NCBI GenBank assembly: GCA_910588365.1
Contig: CAJUQS010000052.1
Location: 1 to 31,568, forward strand
DNA length: 31,568 nt
Reading direction: 5' to 3'
Source of the DNA: an uncultured Oscillospiraceae bacterium
Lineage (GTDB): Bacteria > Bacillota > Clostridia > Oscillospirales > Oscillospiraceae
Shown here: positions 28,982-31,568 of the stretch, in pieces
Layout: every line of letters starts with the position of its first letter
Position numbering within the stretch: position 1 is the first letter of the stretch
Notes under the pieces: model-generated
The model's database searches: none
What the model was told of the DNA's origin: nothing
What the model saw: only the letters and a program-made list of their open reading frames with translations
Translations under genes and position numbers: made by a program

Positions 28982-29408
28982 TTTCCTGTGCCTCCTTCAG
29001 ACTGCGGGTGATGGGGTCGTCCTCCCGCTGGTCCGCCAGCGTAGATTCCTGTTTCGCCCCGTAGCCGTGGCGGCCCATCCAAAGGGCGGCCAGCTTCGGA
29101 TCGATGACTCCCAGCTCGAACTTGTGCCGGGCGTCCACCTCGCTCTCCTCCCTCATGCGCGTAACAATGTCCGAAAAACGCGGGTCACTGGCGTAGGTGT
29201 CATAGAACGCCGACCGGGACAGCCCCGCCCAGACGCAGAACCCCTCAATGGTACAGGTCACACTGCGCCTCAGCTCCGCGCTGACAAACTCCGAATTTTT
29301 GGCGCTGAAATCGTGAGTCAGGACTGTCTGATTGTCGCACCAGGCTTTGTAGTTCTCCCAGGCGTACGCGAGAGATTTCGGGGTCTTGAATGTTCTGGGC
29401 CTGCTCAT
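28968..29408 (-). CDS. terS: Terminase small subunit (gp3-like)
   Basis: From ATG 29408 (MSRPRTFKTPKSLAYAWENYKAWCDNQ), 8 nt after AGAGGTGG, the product is 146 residues. The pattern fits DNA-packaging protein gp3-like small terminases: an N-terminal YKAWCDN helix, SAELRRSVTCTIEGFCVWAGLSRSAFYDTYASDPRFSDIV as DNA-binding helices, and the core RMREESEVDARHKFELGVIDPKLAALWMGRHGYG, with a polar C-terminal tail that contacts TerL. It recognises the packaging site, normally near its own gene. The open frame upstream to 29507 is not coding. A 218-bp region without a gene lies before it. Confidence 0.85.
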   Translation of the reverse strand: MSRPRTFKTPKSLAYAWENYKAWCDNQTVLTHDFSAKNSEFVSAELRRSVTCTIEGFCVWAGLSRSAFYDTYASDPRFSDIVTRMREESEVDARHKFELGVIDPKLAALWMGRHGYGAKQESTLADQREDDPITRSLKEAQENGII

Positions 29409-29548
29409 GGGTTCACCACCTCTCAGTCGAAATGATATCTGGTACAGGCCCCGGCTCACGCGCCGGTGGGCCCGCATATTCCCTTCCCACAGGCAGCGGG
29501 GATCCATCAGCGGATACCCGCCGCCCGCAGGGAGGAAGAAAAAGAAGG

Positions 29549-29575
29549 CAGGAGGAGCGGAGTCTCCCCCGCTCC
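29549..29575 (-). terminator. Terminator after XRE gene, - strand
   Basis: GGAGCGG (29554-29560) and CCGCTCC (29569-29575) pair, extended by G-U/G-C pairs inside. On the - strand a TCCTGCCTTCTTTTTC tract follows. It separates the upstream genes from the packaging genes. Confidence 0.65.
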
Positions 29576-29603
29576 CTTATTATCGCATAGATTTTGGAGT
29601 TCG

Positions 29604-29621
29604 CTGTCCTTCCGAGGACAG
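29604..29621. repeat. 7-bp hairpin after XRE stop codon
   Basis: CTGTCCT (29604-29610) and AGGACAG (29615-29621) flank a TCCG loop. On the + strand it is followed by TAATTTTAATAATTT; on the - strand no T-tract follows. Confidence 0.5.
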
Positions 29622-29626
29622 TAATT

Positions 29627-29842
29627 TTAATAATTTGTCTTGCCCCAAAGATAGTCCATACTGACGTGAAAATAATCCGCGATAGCAGATAATGATTCTA
29701 CTGTGGGCTTCGCTTCTCCACGCTCGTATTTCCTGATTGCCCCCGGCGGCAATCCAATCAGCTCCGATGTCACCGCCATGCTCCGCAGGGGCCTCTTTTC
29801 CTCCCGCAGCCTCCTCAGCCGCCTGGGGAACTCACTTTCCAT
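29627..29842 (-). CDS. Small XRE-family HTH protein
   Basis: The 71-residue protein is a single Cro/C1-type domain: RRLRRLREEKRPLRSMAVTSELIGLPPGAIRKYERGEAKPTVESLSAIADYFHVSMDYLWG. The scaffold 'I-KYERGE--PTVE-L--IADYF-VS-DYL-G' is the hallmark of XRE repressors. The N-terminal half lacks the usual QK--A-Q-LGIS, so DNA specificity is unusual, or it may act as an accessory factor. It overlaps the 53-aa Cys gene by 11 nt and is followed by a terminator ahead of the packaging genes. It may control the late operon. Confidence 0.85.
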   Translation of the reverse strand: MESEFPRRLRRLREEKRPLRSMAVTSELIGLPPGAIRKYERGEAKPTVESLSAIADYFHVSMDYLWGKTNY

Positions 29843-29993
29843 CCTTCGTTACCCCTTCCGGCAGCCACTTGTTGCAGTGCAGCCAGTTTACGACCGTGCC
29901 CCGCACCGTGCAGCTCTTGTTTTGGCAGGTGGAGCACTTTCGAGGGACGCGCCTGGGTTTGACAACGGGGATGACGGCGAAGGGATCAAGCAT
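29832..29993 (-). CDS. Small four-cysteine, probable zinc-binding protein
   Basis: The 53-residue peptide has a basic proline-containing start (VIPVVKPRRVPRK), then C20-x2-C23-x4-C28 and C40 (CSTCQNKSC and LHCNKWLP), the make-up of a small zinc-binding knuckle. It is translated from ATG 29993, overlapping the upstream stop by 8 nt, and its end overlaps the XRE gene. Small Cys-rich proteins of this kind are common in phage accessory regions. Function is unknown. A role with nucleic acid is possible from the basic N-terminus. Confidence 0.65.
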   Translation of the reverse strand: MLDPFAVIPVVKPRRVPRKCSTCQNKSCTVRGTVVNWLHCNKWLPEGVTKDGK

Positions 29994-30594
29994 GGGGTGT
30001 CACCTCCTCCCTGGTGATACGCTCGAACTCGATAACCCACACCCAAGGGTTTGCATCCCAGCCGTAGAGGGCGCGGTCTGCGGGTTTGAGGATGTTGTTC
30101 CACAACTCTATAAAATCTTTTTGCTTGCGAAACCCCTCAAAAGCAATGTCATAGGGAGGCATATCTTGCAACCGCTCCACACGCACATCCGTCACGCGCA
30201 GGAAAATCCTAGCCGCCTTGCGGGGCATGTGGATGGAGGGGGACCATCTACCAGGCCAAAACCAGTTCAAATATTCCGGGATCCGTTCTTTTATTTCTTC
30301 GTCCGTTTCAGAATAGTACCGGTATCCAATAACAGGATCTGAATACATGGTTTCGTAAAATGGGGCCCACGTCTCCCGCACATACAGGATGTCGTCGGGG
30401 CGGTAGGGGGTGTGCTTCCATGTGATTGTCTCAATAGGGTTCCACTCTTCGCGCCACCACCCCACATTTTTCCACACCAAACGCATATCACATGAACTCC
30501 ACACCGGCTGCGGCTTCACCACCCTCCGCGTCACCGTCTTTCGGCCATCCAGGATGGCGCGGACCATGTCAGTGTTGAACAGGATTGGTTTCAT
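29986..30594 (-). CDS. ASCH/PUA-like phage protein
   Basis: The 202-residue protein starts MKPILFNTDMVRAILDGRKTVTRRVVKPQP, the signature of a widespread phage and prophage family with a PUA-like (ASCH-type) fold: 'PILF---MV-AIL-GRKT-TRR'. It continues with YRPDDILYVRETWAPF, and ends with RIFLRVTDVRVERLQDM and NPWVWVIEFERI. The N-terminal GRKTVTRR and the later RETW motif line a probable nucleic-acid or modified-base pocket. ASCH proteins are thought to act on RNA or nucleosides, but this subfamily has no settled role. It has GGGGGAT before ATG 30594. It is part of the early/accessory string upstream of the late genes. Confidence 0.8.
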   Translation of the reverse strand: MKPILFNTDMVRAILDGRKTVTRRVVKPQPVWSSCDMRLVWKNVGWWREEWNPIETITWKHTPYRPDDILYVRETWAPFYETMYSDPVIGYRYYSETDEEIKERIPEYLNWFWPGRWSPSIHMPRKAARIFLRVTDVRVERLQDMPPYDIAFEGFRKQKDFIELWNNILKPADRALYGWDANPWVWVIEFERITREEVTPHA

Positions 30595-30596
30595 TG

Positions 30597-30728
30597 TTAT
30601 CCCCCAAAAATCTTACATAGAATCCATCCTATGAATGCAAAAAACATCAGGAAAAATAATGTAACAAATTCTAACAGTAAAACACACATTTCGTTCCAGT
30701 CCGTTGGAGTTCTCTTCCTTTTACTCAA
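30597..30728 (-). CDS. Small single-span membrane protein (43 aa)
   Basis: From TTG 30728, which overlaps the upstream stop (TTGA) and follows GGAGGAGG, the frame codes for a basic start (MSKRKRTPTDWNEM) and one very hydrophobic span (LLLEFVTLFFLMFFAFIGWIL) with a short CKIFGG end. Topology would be N-in, single span. The DNA is AT-rich compared with its neighbours. No family is recognised. Possible roles include superinfection exclusion or lysis control, as for other small phage membrane proteins, but nothing here decides it. Confidence 0.65.
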   Translation of the reverse strand: MSKRKRTPTDWNEMCVLLLEFVTLFFLMFFAFIGWILCKIFGG

Positions 30729-31138
30729 CAATATTCCTCCTCCTGCCTGCGGCGGTAGGCCAGCCAGTGTTTACCGTAAAAATAATCTTGTGGTCGCTGC
30801 GCCACATAGCTGGGCAGGATCGCCCAATGGGGGGGCGGAGAATCATCCCGCAATCCAATATGCCAGTAAGGCTCCCCGCCCATCTCCCGCAGCTCCTCCA
30901 GGGTCAGCAGATCGTTGGGCGGCTGAATAAGCGCCACGATCTCCTCCGGCGTCAGACCTGTGTCCTCATAAGCGGCGAGGCGATCTATAACCTTGTCTAG
31001 CGCAACAAACCTGTCGTGTATATAATGTGCCGTTATATCTTTCTTCTGATGAAAAGTGCCGTTTGCTCCGCGAATCAGAATACCATCATTGTTAAAATAG
31101 GCGCATCCTTTTTTATTTCTTTCAGTCAGTCGTTCCAT
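30725..31138 (-). CDS. Conserved phage accessory protein (AYEDTGLTPEEI type)
   Basis: The 137-residue protein starts MERLTERNKKGCAYFNN and contains VIDRLAAYEDTGLTPEEIVALIQ. This 'RL-AYEDTGLTPEE' motif marks a large group of uncharacterised proteins of clostridial phages and prophages. The rest is short, with LEELREMGGEPYWHIGL and an aromatic C-terminus ending in EEEYC. It overlaps the next gene by 4 nt, and its start is inside the end of the upstream zinc-ribbon gene. Function is not known. Confidence 0.75.
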   Translation of the reverse strand: MERLTERNKKGCAYFNNDGILIRGANGTFHQKKDITAHYIHDRFVALDKVIDRLAAYEDTGLTPEEIVALIQPPNDLLTLEELREMGGEPYWHIGLRDDSPPPHWAILPSYVAQRPQDYFYGKHWLAYRRRQEEEYC

Positions 31139-31403
31139 CGTTCACTCTTTCCTCCTCCCCCAGCTTCCTGCCGCAGTGCCAGCAGTAGCGCATGGCGTGT
31201 TCCGGGTACTCTGCCAGGTAACCGCGGTGGCGCTCGAAAATCCCGCAGTACGCGCACGGCCTCTCCCTCTCACGCAGCATTCCGGCCGCCTGCCGCAGGG
31301 CCTCCGCGTCCCGGGCAAAAATGCCGTCCGGCTCCTCCCCCGCCAGCGAATCCTTGTCCCGCGCCTGGTCCTCCAGGCTGGCGATCACTTCAGCTCTGAT
31401 CAT
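31122..31403 (-). CDS. Small zinc-ribbon-like phage protein
   Basis: From ATG 31403, 8 nt after GAGGTGAG, the product is 93 residues (MIRAEVIASLEDQARDKDSLAGEE). A first helical half is followed by CAYCG and CWHCG (C-x2-C pairs about 24 residues apart), the layout of a zinc ribbon. A small protein of this kind (GRKLGEEE end) is frequent in clostridial prophages and may bind DNA or partner proteins. It overlaps the next gene by 17 nt. Confidence 0.7.
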   Translation of the reverse strand: MIRAEVIASLEDQARDKDSLAGEEPDGIFARDAEALRQAAGMLRERERPCAYCGIFERHRGYLAEYPEHAMRYCWHCGRKLGEEERVNDGTTD

Positions 31404-31420
31404 ATCCCTCTCACCTCGCA

Positions 31421-31489
31421 TTACAAAATCTCCTGGCCGTCATGTATATTCCCGGCAATCTCATACCTGCCCGCTGCGGCCTGATTCAT
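31421..31489 (-). CDS. Possible 22-aa ORF in overlap
   Basis: ATG 31489 directly follows GGAGGTGG, and the frame (MNQAAAGRYEIAGNIHDGQEIL) ends at TAA 31421. It overlaps the 3' end of the upstream gene by 29 nt. With such close spacing between the site and the ATG it may only be a small coupling peptide or chance. No family is known. Confidence 0.3.
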   Translation of the reverse strand: MNQAAAGRYEIAGNIHDGQEIL

Positions 31490-31568
31490 CCACCTCCGGC
31501 CTCTCAATTCCGTCCAGCACATCGCACAGGTACAGGGCGTTCTCCGCCGTTGGCTCCTTCCGGCAGCG
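31461..31568 (-). CDS. C-terminal end of an unidentified phage gene
   Basis: The frame is open from the right edge to TGA 31461-31463, coding for at least 35 residues (CRKEPTAENALYLCDVLDG, then IERPEVDESGRSGQV). It is on the same strand as the genes that follow, so it is probably a member of the same early/accessory operon. The start lies outside the window and no function can be given. Confidence 0.5.
   Translation of the reverse strand, partial: RCRKEPTAENALYLCDVLDGIERPEVDESGRSGQV

Larger units (their letters stand above)
29409..29626. other. Gene-free gap before terminase genes
   Basis: No supportable gene is seen. The stretch holds a - strand terminator (29554-29575), a 7-bp hairpin (29604-29621) and a GC-rich tract. 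It is a reasonable place for a late promoter and for the packaging start site, but I could not find a clear promoter. Confidence 0.4.

Noticed and set aside
1..31568. CRISPR array, tRNA or rRNA genes, integrase gene
   Set aside because: No spaced direct repeats, no cloverleaf-like segments and no recombinase motifs were found; the integrase is presumably outside the window.

Overview
The window is GC-rich, low-gap bacterial DNA with strong AGGAGG ribosome binding sites. Its gene families (DUF932 mobilome protein, PBSX/Xkd-type tail genes, Hol-Tox-like peptide, collar- and lectin-tipped fibres) point to a gut Firmicute of the Oscillospiraceae type (Flavonifractor/Lawsonibacter-like). The species is an inference. 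No rRNA, tRNA or host housekeeping gene is present.

Layout. Positions 1 to about 990 (+ strand) are the remnant of an integrative or conjugative element: the 3' end of a DUF932 gene, then a companion gene with an ATA codon where ATG is expected, broken off near 990. Positions about 990-1890 hold a bidirectional terminator, an XRE-type repressor and a small ribbon-helix-helix protein, all on the + strand. From 1895 to the right edge, almost everything is on the - strand and forms one contractile-tailed (myovirus-type) prophage read from right to left. In transcription order it has small early or accessory genes (31568-29627), terminase small and large subunits, portal, an acidic small protein, MuF-type minor capsid protein, two small genes, DUF2213 protease/scaffold, cement protein, major capsid, connectors and tail completion proteins, sheath, tube, tail assembly chaperone with a -1 frameshift site, tape measure, Xkd-type hub and baseplate genes, tail spike and fibres, then XhlA/holins/CHAP endolysin. 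Integrase, immunity and replication genes must lie beyond 31568. Many genes overlap by 4 nt (ATGA, GTGA, TTGA), as in a translationally coupled late operon.

The most interesting material lies between these ordinary genes. (1) At 5987-6328 there is a compact convergent locus: a 28-aa hydrophobic peptide whose Shine-Dalgarno is buried in a hairpin, two facing perfect consensus promoters (TTGACA-17-TATAAT), a shared bidirectional terminator and an inverted repeat behind each promoter. It looks like a type I toxin/antisense-RNA module. (2) At 23305-23597 a 29-aa Hol-Tox-like peptide on the + strand faces another perfect consensus antisense promoter, inside the head-gene cluster. (3) The portal and the MuF protein both carry AT-richer C-terminal extensions, each followed at once by a small gene. 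The portal tail is strongly basic and its neighbour strongly acidic, which suggests polymorphic toxin/immunity pairs carried in the virion. (4) A collagen-like fibre gene is interrupted at a C6 tract, as expected for a phase-variable or frameshifted receptor-binding gene. (5) A long imperfect palindrome (13656-13817), probably a MITE-like repeat, abuts the tape measure stop codon.
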